A stretch of DNA of 64,000 bases, taken from positions 1,364,001 through 1,428,000 of the forward strand of contig NZ_CP090439.1 in the NCBI RefSeq assembly GCF_021441885.1. Direction: 5' to 3'. The notes beneath the pieces are model-generated. The model saw only the letters and a program-made list of their open reading frames with translations. It was not told where the DNA came from and ran no database searches. The DNA is from Vibrio maritimus (lineage in GTDB: Bacteria; Pseudomonadota; Gammaproteobacteria; Enterobacterales; Vibrionaceae). Position numbers and translations under genes: made by a program. This document shows, in pieces, positions 43,130-52,907 of the stretch. The stretch's first letter is position 1; the number at the start of each line of letters is the position of its first letter.

Positions 43130-45907
43130 CTATTTGATTTCACTAAAAGCAATGTGGTGTAGAGTGAGTCCTGGTTTTACAAAAGCAACGCCAACGTCAT
43201 ACCAACCCGTTTCTAGATCGACGATCAAGCCATCAATATCCGTGATTTCGCCATCCGTGCCGTTGGTTGAAAGCGACATACTGTACTCGCCATTAAAACT
43301 TAAGCTGCAAGAGGACTGTGCCAGCTCGTTGCGATCGTAGCTCACTTGGATGCTCACTAGATACTTGGCGGCTTTTTCTACATTGATCACTACAGAGGTA
43401 TCGCTTGACGTCGCGAGCTTCACAGGTTGTTCTATGGTATGCGATTGTCCATCTGGTGCCTGTTGTTTTGCGGTAAATGGTTTAACCGGGTTATACCTCT
43501 CGATAGGGCGCTGCATAGCCGGTGTGTTGATTAAGAATCGGCAGATATTCATAGCGCTGCGCTGCAGTTCTCCAAGCGTCAGCGTACCGGATTCGAGTGC
43601 AGCTAGCGTGTCATCTTTCATGGCATTGCGCTCGGCGCCATCGTTATCGACAACCATATACAAATCGTTTTGAGCGCGAACCATGTAAGAGGTGAATGTC
43701 TTCGCCTCGTCACCACCGTGCACAGGGTGGTTCATTTTTGCCCACCAGTCAGACATGACGATGCCGTCAAAGCCCCACTCTCCTCGTAGAATGGAAGTGT
43801 TAAGATCGTAATTTGACGCCCCCCAGTGACCATTGATTGGGTTATAAGATGTCATGATAGTGGTAGCACCACCATGTTTGACCGCGAGCTCAAAAGGCTT
43901 GATGTGCACTTCACGAAGAGCACGCTCAGACATGACGCTGTCGACATCAAATCGCGATGTTTCTTGATCGTTTGAAGCAAAGTGCTTGATTGTGCCCGAT
44001 ACGCCAGCTTTCTTTAAGCCGCCTACTTGAGCTGCAGCCATAGAACCAGTCAGTAATGGGTCTTCAGAGAAGTACTCAAAGTTGCGCCCGTTGAGCGGGT
44101 GGCGGTGAATATTGATTCCAGGACCAAGTAGAGTATCGATGTTGTAGCTTTGTAGCTCGCCACCAACTAGGTAGAACAGGTGTTCATTAAGTTCGGTATT
44201 CCACGTACAACCGAGCAAAGTGCCAATCGGTACTTGCGTGGCTTTATGACCACTGTCCATGCGTATGCCAGAAGGGCCATCCGCTGCTGCGGCTACTGGA
44301 ATACCAAAATCGAAAAGCGCATCACTAACACCGCCAAATGCCGCTGCAGTTCCCGGTGTTACTTTAGGGCTACACATGCCTTCACCACGGACAATGGTGG
44401 CCAACATGGCTGGAGTGAACTGAGCTACAAATGAACTCATTGACGCAGAGCCTGAGGCGACATCTTTGAGTTTAATACCCGTGTCACCTGTGATTTCGAT
44501 ATCGACAGGTAGTCTTTCTGAAATACGCGTTTCCATGCAAATCGAACGAGTCGGGACGGATTCGTGCTCGATGGCGTAAGGCAGAGCATTACTTGTAGCT
44601 GCGGGCTTTATGCGCTGGAAAGGGGTGACAGGGGCGGCAGATTCAGATAATTGTTCGATTACCTGCAACGTGTCGACATCAAACGAGGCATCAATGAGCG
44701 TGGCTTCGCGAACACTGCCGCCCAGATGGAAGTGATAGCGACCAGCTTCTAATACGTAGCAAGATTTATAACCGGTGCACCCTGAGTCGTCATAAGACGC
44801 GAGAGTAGACACAGGTACAATAATGCGCATCAGCTCTGACTCATTGGGAGCCAGCGTTTTTGATTTTCCAAAACCCGCGAGAACTCGTGCAGGTTTGCCG
44901 AGCTTACCCTGTGGTGCTTCAACGTAGATTTGTACCACCTCTTTTCCGCGGTGCGTATCACCGACATTGGTCACTTCTACGTGGAAATGAATGGCTCTGT
45001 TTTTGCCTGAGCCCTCAATTGAAGAGGATACAAATTTTCGAGTGAAGCGACTGTAACTTAAGCCTTCACCGAAGGCATAGCGTACCGCATCAGGCTTAAA
45101 CGTAGAAAAGTAGCGGTAACCCAGATAGATGTCTTCGCAGTAAAGGTTTTGATTACTATTACCGAAGTTGGCATGAGAAGGGTAGTCAACGAGCTGTTTA
45201 GCGATGGTGTCTGCTAATTTTCCGCTTGGTGACACATCGCCTGATAATACATCAGCAAGCGCGTGTCCTCCTTCCATTCCCGCTGCCCAGCTGTAAAGAA
45301 TCGCCTTAATTGAATCCGCGTTCTCCATGCTGTCAACCCAAGACATATCGATGATGTTAGTGACGTTTAGAACAACAATGACCTTGTCGAATTGCGCGCA
45401 CACCTTGTGTAGCATGTCACATTCGGTTTCGGTGAGACGATAGCTGCCAGATTCGTCGGCATTGTCTTGATCTTCACCAGCTGTGCGACCGATAAACACG
45501 ATGGCATAGTCACTTTGTTTACGTGCTTGTGAAACGACTTCGCTAGAAAGTGGCATTTCCTCTTGATACCAAGGTTCAGCTGCCCAGCCACCACCGCCAT
45601 CGTCAAATGGGTGTTGCTCTAGCCAGGTTTGATAGATGGATACTAAGTCCATGTTTACCTGGATACATGGATGAGCGGAGAGCCCTTCGAGCGCATTGAC
45701 ACTGTATGGAACATTGACTGCGCCACCTGAGCCTGTGCCGCTGCGTACAGTGTCGATTTGGCATCGACCAAATAGAGAGACTCTACTCATTGACGGTAGT
45801 GGTAGGGTGTTGTCGGTGTTCTTAAGTAAAACAATCCCTTCGGTCGCGGCTTGGCGACTGACAGGGGCAAGAGCTTGTCTTGCCGATTCGATGGTAGTCA
45901 GGGGCAT
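43130..45907 (-). CDS. Domain-permuted GH3 beta-glucosidase
   Basis: 925 residues with the GH3 domains in reversed order. The alpha/beta sandwich is first (about 10-280; ATEGIVLLKNTDNTLPLP, GRTAGEDQDNADESG with the acid Glu). An FnIII-like part follows (300-410; GEGLSYSRF, VTNVGDTHRGKEVVQIYV). Only then does the TIM barrel come (about 490-800; DGPSGIRMD, GPGINIHRHPLNGRNFEYFS, IKHFASNDQE) with nucleophile Asp720 in IVMSDWWAK. The last ~90 residues are a beta sandwich. Permuted GH3 enzymes of this kind are known from rumen bacteria. No signal peptide, so it is cytoplasmic. It lies 50 bases after the solute-binding-like gene and shares its operator-bearing promoter. Confidence 0.9.
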   Translation of the reverse strand: MPLTTIESARQALAPVSRQAATEGIVLLKNTDNTLPLPSMSRVSLFGRCQIDTVRSGTGSGGAVNVPYSVNALEGLSAHPCIQVNMDLVSIYQTWLEQHPFDDGGGGWAAEPWYQEEMPLSSEVVSQARKQSDYAIVFIGRTAGEDQDNADESGSYRLTETECDMLHKVCAQFDKVIVVLNVTNIIDMSWVDSMENADSIKAILYSWAAGMEGGHALADVLSGDVSPSGKLADTIAKQLVDYPSHANFGNSNQNLYCEDIYLGYRYFSTFKPDAVRYAFGEGLSYSRFTRKFVSSSIEGSGKNRAIHFHVEVTNVGDTHRGKEVVQIYVEAPQGKLGKPARVLAGFGKSKTLAPNESELMRIIVPVSTLASYDDSGCTGYKSCYVLEAGRYHFHLGGSVREATLIDASFDVDTLQVIEQLSESAAPVTPFQRIKPAATSNALPYAIEHESVPTRSICMETRISERLPVDIEITGDTGIKLKDVASGSASMSSFVAQFTPAMLATIVRGEGMCSPKVTPGTAAAFGGVSDALFDFGIPVAAAADGPSGIRMDSGHKATQVPIGTLLGCTWNTELNEHLFYLVGGELQSYNIDTLLGPGINIHRHPLNGRNFEYFSEDPLLTGSMAAAQVGGLKKAGVSGTIKHFASNDQETSRFDVDSVMSERALREVHIKPFELAVKHGGATTIMTSYNPINGHWGASNYDLNTSILRGEWGFDGIVMSDWWAKMNHPVHGGDEAKTFTSYMVRAQNDLYMVVDNDGAERNAMKDDTLAALESGTLTLGELQRSAMNICRFLINTPAMQRPIERYNPVKPFTAKQQAPDGQSHTIEQPVKLATSSDTSVVINVEKAAKYLVSIQVSYDRNELAQSSCSLSFNGEYSMSLSTNGTDGEITDIDGLIVDLETGWYDVGVAFVKPGLTLHHIAFSEIK

Positions 45908-45957
45908 AAATGAATTCCAATTCCTGTTTTTGTTGGTTGTTATCGTTGGTATGAGAG

Positions 45958-46725
45958 TTAAATAAACGGGTTCTCGAGCAAAAGTCGCTCGCGTTGCGCT
46001 AAGTGCAACGTGTTCTCGATCTCAGAAAAATAGCGCTGGTAGAGGGCTTCATACTCTCCACTCGCAAGGACAATTTCACAGCCTGTCTGCAACCTTTGGG
46101 CAAGCTCGGGATTGTCCGCATTGATGTAGAAAACGAGAGGAAAGGGGTACTCGATCATCACGCCACCCACTAGGCTAATGGGGTATTGATTAGCCACTCG
46201 ACTTTCAAACACTTCGAGCGCTTCATTGGCACCAAAGCAAACAAAATCAAACTCGCCATCAGTTAGGCGTCTGAAAACGCTATCGAAGTCACCTCGCTCG
46301 ACGACATTAAAGCCATTTTGACGAAATAGCTCGGCATCAACCCAGGTCTCAGGGACGCCGACAGACATCGACTTAATGGCTTCAGTCGTTGAGAAATCGG
46401 CGACTCTGTCGTCACGGGCGAACAGTATTCTTTGCCCAAGCAGTTGTTTGGTAACAGAAAGAGCAAGCTCTATAAATCGTTTCTCCGCGAACTTCGCATT
46501 ACCTTTTACGGTTACAAGAACATCGCTGCCATGTTCTAACACCGCACCTTCTTGTTCGGCCAAAGGCAGGTCAGTTCTGTCATCAATAATGTTTGCATGT
46601 CCGTGGCTATCCGCGGTGGCCGTAAGCAATAAACTCAGCACATCAAACTCAAACTGTTGACGATACGCAGATTTATTGCCGTTCCAAAAGCGTACCGATT
46701 TTATTGTTGTCACATCTATCACCAA
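45958..46725 (-). CDS. Solute-binding-protein-like protein without signal peptide
   Basis: About 255 residues resembling family-3 (amino-acid type) periplasmic binding proteins: MSVGVPETWVDAELFRQNGF, GEFDFVCFGANEALEVFESR, FYINADNPELAQRLQTG. It begins directly with SVRFWNGNKSAYRQQFEFDV and has no signal peptide or lipobox. It is therefore probably cytoplasmic and not a normal transporter component. The start is uncertain (TTG 46725 or GTG 46722, neither with a good ribosome site). It is first in an operon with the permuted GH3 and is divergent from the ABC importer. It may bind a sugar or product as a sensor or chaperone (inference). Confidence 0.65.
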   Translation of the reverse strand: MVIDVTTIKSVRFWNGNKSAYRQQFEFDVLSLLLTATADSHGHANIIDDRTDLPLAEQEGAVLEHGSDVLVTVKGNAKFAEKRFIELALSVTKQLLGQRILFARDDRVADFSTTEAIKSMSVGVPETWVDAELFRQNGFNVVERGDFDSVFRRLTDGEFDFVCFGANEALEVFESRVANQYPISLVGGVMIEYPFPLVFYINADNPELAQRLQTGCEIVLASGEYEALYQRYFSEIENTLHLAQRERLLLENPFI

Positions 46726-46727
46726 AA

Positions 46728-46739
46728 GTAAGCGGTTTC
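46728..46739. promoter_or_regulatory. LacI-type operator (imperfect), GH3 operon
   Basis: GTAAGCGGTTTC differs at one base from GTAAGCGCTTTC at 57683. It sits just upstream of the first gene of the GH3 operon. Confidence 0.55.
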
Positions 46740-47144
46740 TTTTTAGGATAATCAGGATGCCAATGTGGAGATAGTGAGCAGATCACATAACGGAATAATA
46801 GTTCCAGAAACTATTATAAGTTACTGTTATTAAAACAATAACGAATCATTACAAGGCGGCTATTCGTTTATCTATGCAAGGAGGTTTCTATCTTGAAGAG
46901 GCTTTTTAGCTTGTTAACCTGTGTTACATCGTTAAAGCGATCACACTTCTAAATATGAAAATAAGACTAGAATGATGTGGTTATAATGCACTGATTTATA
47001 AGAGTTAATTTCTCCGTTGTTTTTCTTTTGACCAGTTGTGGTTAATTTAAGTTATTGATATTAAAGAGTTAATTTTAGTGTGATCAATGCAGGCTTTTTG
47101 GGTCTGGATTTTGTTAAATGCGTCGAGACTACTTAGTATCCTGA

Positions 47145-47156
47145 GAAAGCGCTTTC
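47145..47156. promoter_or_regulatory. LacI-type operator, ABC importer
   Basis: GAAAGCGCTTTC, a perfect palindrome, 81 bases before the binding-protein ATG. Identical to the site at 57838. Confidence 0.8.
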
Positions 47157-47236
47157 TTGAGGTGTTACCCCCGAACTTTTTAGTTCCACTTAAATGGAAA
47201 TCGCTAAACCCGAAAACAAAACTAAAGGATACAGTG

Positions 47237-48880
47237 ATGCAAAAGAAAACATTCATCGCCTCAGTGATTTGTGGTGCATTGTTTACTGGTAGTGCAGTGA
47301 CTGCGCAAGCGGAAGAAATTAAACAGGGGGGCACCTTGACTGTGCCAATTATCAACACAGGCTTTGTTGATAACTTCAATCCATACACAGTAAAAGATAT
47401 TTACAACGGCACCATGTTTGAACCATTGATGGTGTTCAACAACATGACTGGAGAAACGCACTGGCGTTTGGCTGAGTCAGCGGACTACTCAGATGATCTT
47501 AAGACCATTACGATCAAGTTGAGAGAGGGCCTTAAGTGGTCTGACGGCAGCCCATTAACAGCAGAAGACGTGGCGTTTAGTTTTGAAATGACGCAAAAAG
47601 CGCCAGCTTTTGACCTTAAAGGTATTTGGTCTGGCGGTAACCTTAAGAATATCGATGTCGTTGATGCACGCACTTTGAAGGTTAACCTTGCTGAAGCGGA
47701 TTCGACGTTCCTTTGGAACCTAGCGGACTATCACATTGTTCCTAAGAAAGTTTGGAGCAAAGCAGAAGACCTAACCACGTTTACCAACCCAAATCCAATT
47801 GGTAGCGGTCCAATGACGACGGTTAAGTATCTTAAGCCGCAACAAATGGAGCTTTGCCGCAACGAAAACTACTATCTAGAGAATCGTCCTTACCTAGATT
47901 GTATGACGTTCCGCTCATACAACGACAACTCTCAAATCCAGCCAGCATTGATCAAAGGTGAGATTGATTGGGGCTCAAACTTCATTGCTGATATCGAAAG
48001 CACGTTTGTGAAGCAAAACCCTGATAACCACCATTTCTGGTATCCAGCGAATGACGCCATCCATCTTTATGTAAACACGAAGGAAGCGCCATTTGATGAT
48101 ATCCGTGTTCGCCAAGCGCTTTCTATGTCGCTTGATCGCGAAATGATTGTTGATATTGCCGCTTACGGTTACCCAACGGTGAACTACAACGCGGGTGGCA
48201 TTGGTGAGCTATATAAATCAAGCATCGACCAAGGCGTCACAGATAAATATCGCGGCCTAACGACTTACAACCCAGATGAAGCGAAGAAACTACTTGATGC
48301 TGCTGGTCTTAAAGACGTCGATGGTGACGGCTACCGTGATATGCCAAACGGCGACAAGTTTGTGTTTGATATCGAAGTAGTAAACGGCTGGACGGACTGG
48401 ATTCAAGTGGTTCAGATGGCAACTGAATACTTTGATGAAGTTGGTGTGAAGGCGAACGTTAAGACTGTCGACTGGGCGGTATATGACAAGAACCTTAAAG
48501 ACAGCAACTACAAGATGTCTATCAACTGGTCAATGGTATCGACCAACCCAATCTTGGCGTACCAAGCATACTTCTCATCAGCTTACGTTGGTAAGATTTG
48601 GCACGCAGGTCACGGCGTAAACAGCCCTGAAATCGATGCTCTAATCGATAGCTTTGGCAAAACGGGTGACGCAGTTAAGCAGCAAGAGATCATCTCTGAG
48701 CTTCAAGAGTTTACGGCACAAAATCTACCGTTCATTCCGCTGTTCTCTAACGCAACTTGGTTCCAATACAACACGAATAAAATCGTTGGTTGGCCAAGTG
48801 AAGAAAACCCTTACGTTCAGCCAGTATTTTACGATGGTGGTAAGCGAGTTCTTATCCTAAATAACTTGCACCTTAAGTAA
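47237..48880 (+). CDS. Family-5 solute-binding protein of an oligosaccharide ABC importer
   Basis: 547 residues with a signal peptide (MQKKTFIASVICGALFTGSA, cut near residue 25). The SBP_bac_5 fold is shown by KQGGTLTVPI, TIKLREGLKWSDGSPLTAED and the later VRQALSMSLDREMIVD. Family 5 includes peptide carriers and the cello-/laminari-oligosaccharide carriers of thermophiles. The surrounding glycosidase, phosphorylase and porin genes favour beta-glucan oligosaccharides here. The ATG at 47237 follows AAAGGAT; the in-frame extension to 47087 would run through the operator and is rejected. Confidence 0.9.
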   Translation: MQKKTFIASVICGALFTGSAVTAQAEEIKQGGTLTVPIINTGFVDNFNPYTVKDIYNGTMFEPLMVFNNMTGETHWRLAESADYSDDLKTITIKLREGLKWSDGSPLTAEDVAFSFEMTQKAPAFDLKGIWSGGNLKNIDVVDARTLKVNLAEADSTFLWNLADYHIVPKKVWSKAEDLTTFTNPNPIGSGPMTTVKYLKPQQMELCRNENYYLENRPYLDCMTFRSYNDNSQIQPALIKGEIDWGSNFIADIESTFVKQNPDNHHFWYPANDAIHLYVNTKEAPFDDIRVRQALSMSLDREMIVDIAAYGYPTVNYNAGGIGELYKSSIDQGVTDKYRGLTTYNPDEAKKLLDAAGLKDVDGDGYRDMPNGDKFVFDIEVVNGWTDWIQVVQMATEYFDEVGVKANVKTVDWAVYDKNLKDSNYKMSINWSMVSTNPILAYQAYFSSAYVGKIWHAGHGVNSPEIDALIDSFGKTGDAVKQQEIISELQEFTAQNLPFIPLFSNATWFQYNTNKIVGWPSEENPYVQPVFYDGGKRVLILNNLHLK

Positions 48881-48931
48881 ATCGTAACACTTGGGGTCTC
48901 GAATGAGGCCCCACATTTAAAAGGTACTGCT

Positions 48932-49906
48932 ATGTCGTTTTTAGCTCGCCGCTTTGGCTTTTATTTCACTGCGTTTCTTATCGCAATTTCGTTTAACTTT
49001 ATGTTGCCTCGTCTCATGCCTGGTGACCCTGTAGATGCACTATTTGCAGCAGCGCAGGGACGTATGGATCCGGCTCAGATGGATGCTGTTCGCGAAATGT
49101 ACGGCTTTGTTGATGGCAACGTATTTGTTCAATACATCCATTACATCAAGAGTGTTTTCACGCTCGACCTTGGCCCTTCGGTACTCATGTTCCCAATTAA
49201 CGTGTCTGACGTCATCGCGATGGCACTTCCTTGGACCATGTTCCTAGCTCTAGGCTCTCTCATTGTTGCACTCATCATTGGTGTCAGCATTGGTACTTAC
49301 GCGTCGTATCGCCGCGAAGGCTTCTTTGGTCAGGTTGTACCACCAGTATTGGCATTTATCAGTAACTTCCCATACATCGTAACCGCACTGCTTTTGTTCT
49401 ACTTCTTCGGTTTGAAGATGGAGTTACTACCACTTGCGTATACCTACGACCCTTCACTAGAACCAGGTTGGACGTGGGAGTTCATCGCAAGCGTCGCTAA
49501 ACATGCTGTATTGCCGGTTGGCTCTATGGTGGTGGTCGGAATCGCGACTTGGGTATTCAACATGCGTAACGCCATGATCAACGTATTGGGCGAAGACTAT
49601 GTCACCATGGCTGAAGCTAAAGGACTGAGTAGCTTCCGCGTGATGTACCGCTATGCAGGTCGTAACGCCATCTTGCCAGTTGCGACGGCTATCGCAATGG
49701 CGATTGGTTTCTCATTTGCAGGCTCAATCATGACTGAGGTGGTCTTTAACTACCAAGGTTTGGGTAACATTCTGCTTAAAGGCATCGTTGCTCGTGACTA
49801 TCCGCTAATCCAAGCCATTCTGCTTATCTTAGTGACCGCAGTTCTGACTGCTAACTTTATCGCCGATCTTCTATACGTTTGGCTAGACCCACGAATTTCC
49901 AACTAG
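48932..49906 (+). CDS. ABC importer permease (DppB/OppB type)
   Basis: 324 residues, about six membrane helices. The start FLARRFGFYFTAFLIAISFN and MLPRLMPGDPVDALF are typical of the DppB family. The EAA loop that contacts the ATPase is EDYVTMAEAKGLSSFRVMYR. It is the second gene of the importer operon, 51 bases after the binding protein. Confidence 0.93.
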   Translation: MSFLARRFGFYFTAFLIAISFNFMLPRLMPGDPVDALFAAAQGRMDPAQMDAVREMYGFVDGNVFVQYIHYIKSVFTLDLGPSVLMFPINVSDVIAMALPWTMFLALGSLIVALIIGVSIGTYASYRREGFFGQVVPPVLAFISNFPYIVTALLLFYFFGLKMELLPLAYTYDPSLEPGWTWEFIASVAKHAVLPVGSMVVVGIATWVFNMRNAMINVLGEDYVTMAEAKGLSSFRVMYRYAGRNAILPVATAIAMAIGFSFAGSIMTEVVFNYQGLGNILLKGIVARDYPLIQAILLILVTAVLTANFIADLLYVWLDPRISN

Positions 49907-49914
49907 GCCGTATT

Positions 49915-50907
49915 ATGGAAAAGTTAATAGACGCGCATAAATATGACCACGAGTCGAAGCTCGCGGTACGAGAATCTGCTTTCTCATGGAAAAACATCAA
50001 ATCGAAACTAGGTAAGGTTTACGCCTTCTTCTACGGAAACCCACCTGCGATCATTGGAGGATTTCTACTTACCGTTGTTCTTGCTGGAGCTATTTTTGCA
50101 CCTGCACTGGCAACTCATGATCCAGAACGCCGCGTAGCACGCCCTCATGTTGCGCCAAACGCTGAGCACGTACTTGGTTCGACACGTAGTGGCCGTGATG
50201 TTTATAGCCAAGTGCTTTATGGAGCGAGAAAGTCGCTTACTGTAGCCCTCACTGCTGGTGTTATTGCAATGAGTATTGCGGTTTTGGTTGGTGTTTCTTC
50301 GGGCTATTTTGGTGGCAAAATCGATGAACGCTTGAACTTTCTTACTAACGTATTTCTGGTGTTTCCACAGCTTCCGTTACTCATAGTATTAGCAGCATTC
50401 TTAGGGCAGGTGGGGTCCCTCGTTATTACCGTGTTGCTCGGTATCACCTCCTGGCCGTGGGGCGCGAGGGTGATACGTTCTCAGACAATGGCGATTCGTA
50501 ATAAGGAGTTCATTATTTCTGCCGAGGTAATGGGTGAGTCAAAGATCCGCATCATTCTTGTTGAGATCTTACCAAACCTAATCTCTATCGTGTTTGGTGG
50601 CTTCTTGGGCACAGTTATCTACGCAATGGGCGCTGAGGCTGGCTTGGGTATCCTTGGTCTTGGTGATGCGACAGAAGTGAGTTGGGGTTCAATGTTGTAC
50701 TGGGCACAAACGTCATCGTCACTATACACAGGTGCTTGGTGGGAAATGATGGTTCCAGCAATGGCGCTAGCAATCACAGGTGGTGCATTAGCACTGATCA
50801 ACATGTCGATTGACCAAGTGAGTAACCCGAAACTTCGTACGGGTCCACACATCAAACTGTGGCACAAACTGAAAAAAGAAGCAGATAAGAAGAGAGGCCT
50901 ACGATGA
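49915..50907 (+). CDS. ABC importer permease (DppC/OppC type)
   Basis: 330 residues from ATG 49915, eight bases after the first permease. A cytoplasmic N-terminus is followed by about six helices. HVLGSTRSGRDVYSQVLYGA is the OppC_N-type signature, and the EAA loop is KEFIISAEVMGESKIRIILV. Its stop overlaps the next gene by ATGA, indicating coupled translation. Confidence 0.93.
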   Translation: MEKLIDAHKYDHESKLAVRESAFSWKNIKSKLGKVYAFFYGNPPAIIGGFLLTVVLAGAIFAPALATHDPERRVARPHVAPNAEHVLGSTRSGRDVYSQVLYGARKSLTVALTAGVIAMSIAVLVGVSSGYFGGKIDERLNFLTNVFLVFPQLPLLIVLAAFLGQVGSLVITVLLGITSWPWGARVIRSQTMAIRNKEFIISAEVMGESKIRIILVEILPNLISIVFGGFLGTVIYAMGAEAGLGILGLGDATEVSWGSMLYWAQTSSSLYTGAWWEMMVPAMALAITGGALALINMSIDQVSNPKLRTGPHIKLWHKLKKEADKKRGLR

Positions 50908-51857
50908 GCGCATTACTCGAAATCAATAATCTATGTGTCGACTATGTATCGCCAAATGGCGTTGCTCGCGCGGTCAATAACGTCAGCCTGACTATTAAAG
51001 AAGGGGAGACGCTGGGTATTGCTGGTGAGTCTGGTTGCGGTAAAAGTACGCTCGCGTTTGCTATCTCTCGTTTGCACAAAGCACCTGCACTGATTTCAGA
51101 AGGTGAAATCTTATATAAAGGCGAAGACGTGCTGAAAATGAACGACCGCAAATTGCGCCAGTTCCGCTGGAACGATGTGTCTGTCGTGTTTCAAAGTGCT
51201 ATGAACTCGCTTAACCCTGTAATTACCATCGGTGAGCAGCTAACGGATGTTATCTTGGCTCACAAGAAGATTCCTTACAAGCAAGCCCATGAAAAGGCTG
51301 TTGAGTTGCTATCCATTGTTGGGATTCACGGTGACCGCATGGGTAGCTTCCCGCACCAATTGAGTGGTGGTATGCGTCAGCGTGTGGTTATTGCCGTAGC
51401 ACTCGCCCTTGAGCCTAAGCTCATCATTATGGATGAGCCAACCACGGCATTGGATGTGGTTGTCGAACGTGAAATTCTTAACGAGTTGTATGACCTTAAA
51501 ACTAAGTTTGGCTTTTCAATTTTGTTCATCAGCCATGACTTGAGCTTGATGGGTGAAATTGCTGACCGAATTGGTGTGATGTACGCAGGTAACCTAATTG
51601 AACTGGGTGATGCTCAGCAGGTGTTTGGTGCTCCAGAACATCCATATACCAAAGGCTTGGTAGCTTCATTCCCTACAATTCACGGTCCAAAAGAGCGTCT
51701 ATACGGCATTCCTGGTAATCCAGTGAACCTACTCGATATCCCGACAGGGTGTAACTTCCAAGCTCGCTGTGGAGAGTGTTTTGAGAAGTGTAAATCGGTA
51801 GAGCCTGCGCTCTCTGCTCTGGCGAATGGTCGTCAAGTCTCTTGTCATCTGGTTTAA
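50904..51857 (+). CDS. ABC importer ATPase (DppD/OppD type)
   Basis: 317 residues. Walker A GESGCGKSTL, signature LSGGMRQRVV and Walker B LIIMDEPTTALDV are present. The C-terminal Oligo_HPY region has clustered Cys (GCNFQARCGECFEKC), as in ATPases of this type that can carry an iron-sulfur centre. It pairs with the next ATPase to power the importer. Confidence 0.94.
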   Translation: MSALLEINNLCVDYVSPNGVARAVNNVSLTIKEGETLGIAGESGCGKSTLAFAISRLHKAPALISEGEILYKGEDVLKMNDRKLRQFRWNDVSVVFQSAMNSLNPVITIGEQLTDVILAHKKIPYKQAHEKAVELLSIVGIHGDRMGSFPHQLSGGMRQRVVIAVALALEPKLIIMDEPTTALDVVVEREILNELYDLKTKFGFSILFISHDLSLMGEIADRIGVMYAGNLIELGDAQQVFGAPEHPYTKGLVASFPTIHGPKERLYGIPGNPVNLLDIPTGCNFQARCGECFEKCKSVEPALSALANGRQVSCHLV

Positions 51858-51867
51858 GGAAGTAATG

Positions 51868-52839
51868 ATGCAAAGTAACGAAGTCATCCTATCGGTAAAA
51901 AACTTAGTTAAAGATTTTCCTCTGGGCCAATCAGTGAAGTCGAACCTAATGCGAGCAGTAAATGACGTGTCGTTTGAGCTTCGTAAAGGTGAAGCTTTGG
52001 CAATCGTAGGCGAATCGGGCTCCGGTAAGAGCACGGGTGCACGTATCTTGACTCAGATTTATGACAAGACGGCTGGCGATATCCATTTTAAAGGTGTACC
52101 GATCAATGAATACATTGAGCAGAATGGTCAATTGGAATATGCACGTCAGGTGCAAATGATTTTCCAAGACCCGTTTGGCTCGCTTAACCCAGTTCATACC
52201 ATCTATCACCATATCGCGCGCCCTTTGATGATTCACAATCGCGCAGATAAGAAAGCTATCCCGCAGCTAGTCTATGATTTGCTTGAGCTGGTGGGTTTGA
52301 CTCCGGTAAAAGAGACAGCAGAGAAGTACCCACATGAGCTCAGTGGTGGTCAAAGACAGCGTGTTGCTATTGCACGTGCTATTGCTGTTGATCCTGAGGT
52401 TATCCTAGCAGATGAGCCTATCTCAATGCTCGATGTGTCTGTGCGCCTTGGTATTTTGAACCTGATGGCTGACTTAAAAGATAAGCACGGCATTTCATTT
52501 ATGTACATCACCCATGATATTGCGACTGCTCGCTACTTTGCAGAGAAGACAGCCGTCATGTATGTCGGTCACATGGTGGAGTGGGGCGAAAGTGATAGCG
52601 TGACGCAAAACCCACAGCATCCATACTCTAAGCTACTGCTCTCGGCGGTACCAGAAGTGGGCAACGCAGGTCGACGCGATCTTGCTGTGAAGAAAGGGGA
52701 GATCCCTTTATGGAAGCCATCAAGTGTCGGTTGTCCTTTTGCTACACGCTGCCCGAACGCAAGCGAAATCTGTACGAAAGAGATGCCTGAAACCACGCAG
52801 ATCTCCGAGCAACACTTTGTACGTTGCCACAACATGTAG
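51868..52839 (+). CDS. ABC importer ATPase (DppF/OppF type)
   Basis: 323 residues. Walker A GESGSGKSTG, signature LSGGQRQRVA and Walker B VILADEPISMLDVSV are present, with a C-terminal GCPFATRCPNASEIC Cys motif. ATG 51868 is preferred to 51865 because AAGGA lies seven bases before it. It is the last gene of the importer operon; a new operator follows at 52872, so the next gene can also be transcribed separately. Confidence 0.94.
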   Translation: MQSNEVILSVKNLVKDFPLGQSVKSNLMRAVNDVSFELRKGEALAIVGESGSGKSTGARILTQIYDKTAGDIHFKGVPINEYIEQNGQLEYARQVQMIFQDPFGSLNPVHTIYHHIARPLMIHNRADKKAIPQLVYDLLELVGLTPVKETAEKYPHELSGGQRQRVAIARAIAVDPEVILADEPISMLDVSVRLGILNLMADLKDKHGISFMYITHDIATARYFAEKTAVMYVGHMVEWGESDSVTQNPQHPYSKLLLSAVPEVGNAGRRDLAVKKGEIPLWKPSSVGCPFATRCPNASEICTKEMPETTQISEQHFVRCHNM

Positions 52840-52871
52840 TTTAAAGAATCCCAAAAATTTTGCGCTCTAAA

Positions 52872-52883
52872 GAAAGCGCTTAC
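52872..52883. promoter_or_regulatory. LacI-type operator, phosphorylase gene
   Basis: GAAAGCGCTTAC, 24 bases before the ATG at 52908. It matches the site at 57968 exactly and the palindromic form with one change. Confidence 0.75.
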
Positions 52884-52907
52884 AAAAAAATCAGAAGTGA
52901 CCAAATT

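Larger units (their letters stand above)
46726..47236. other. Divergent control region of GH3 operon and ABC importer
   Basis: 511 bases without a gene. It holds a LacI-type operator next to each side (46728-46739 and 47145-47156) and AT-rich promoter-like sequence. I saw no good CRP site here. Confidence 0.6.

Noticed and set aside
46770..46800. CRP-like sequence GTGAGCAGATCAC before the ABC importer
   Set aside because: The half sites are separated by the wrong distance and lack the TGTGA core.
52860..52907. Upstream extension of the phosphorylase gene
   Set aside because: It would place coding sequence across the LacI-type operator at 52872-52883 and has no ribosome site.
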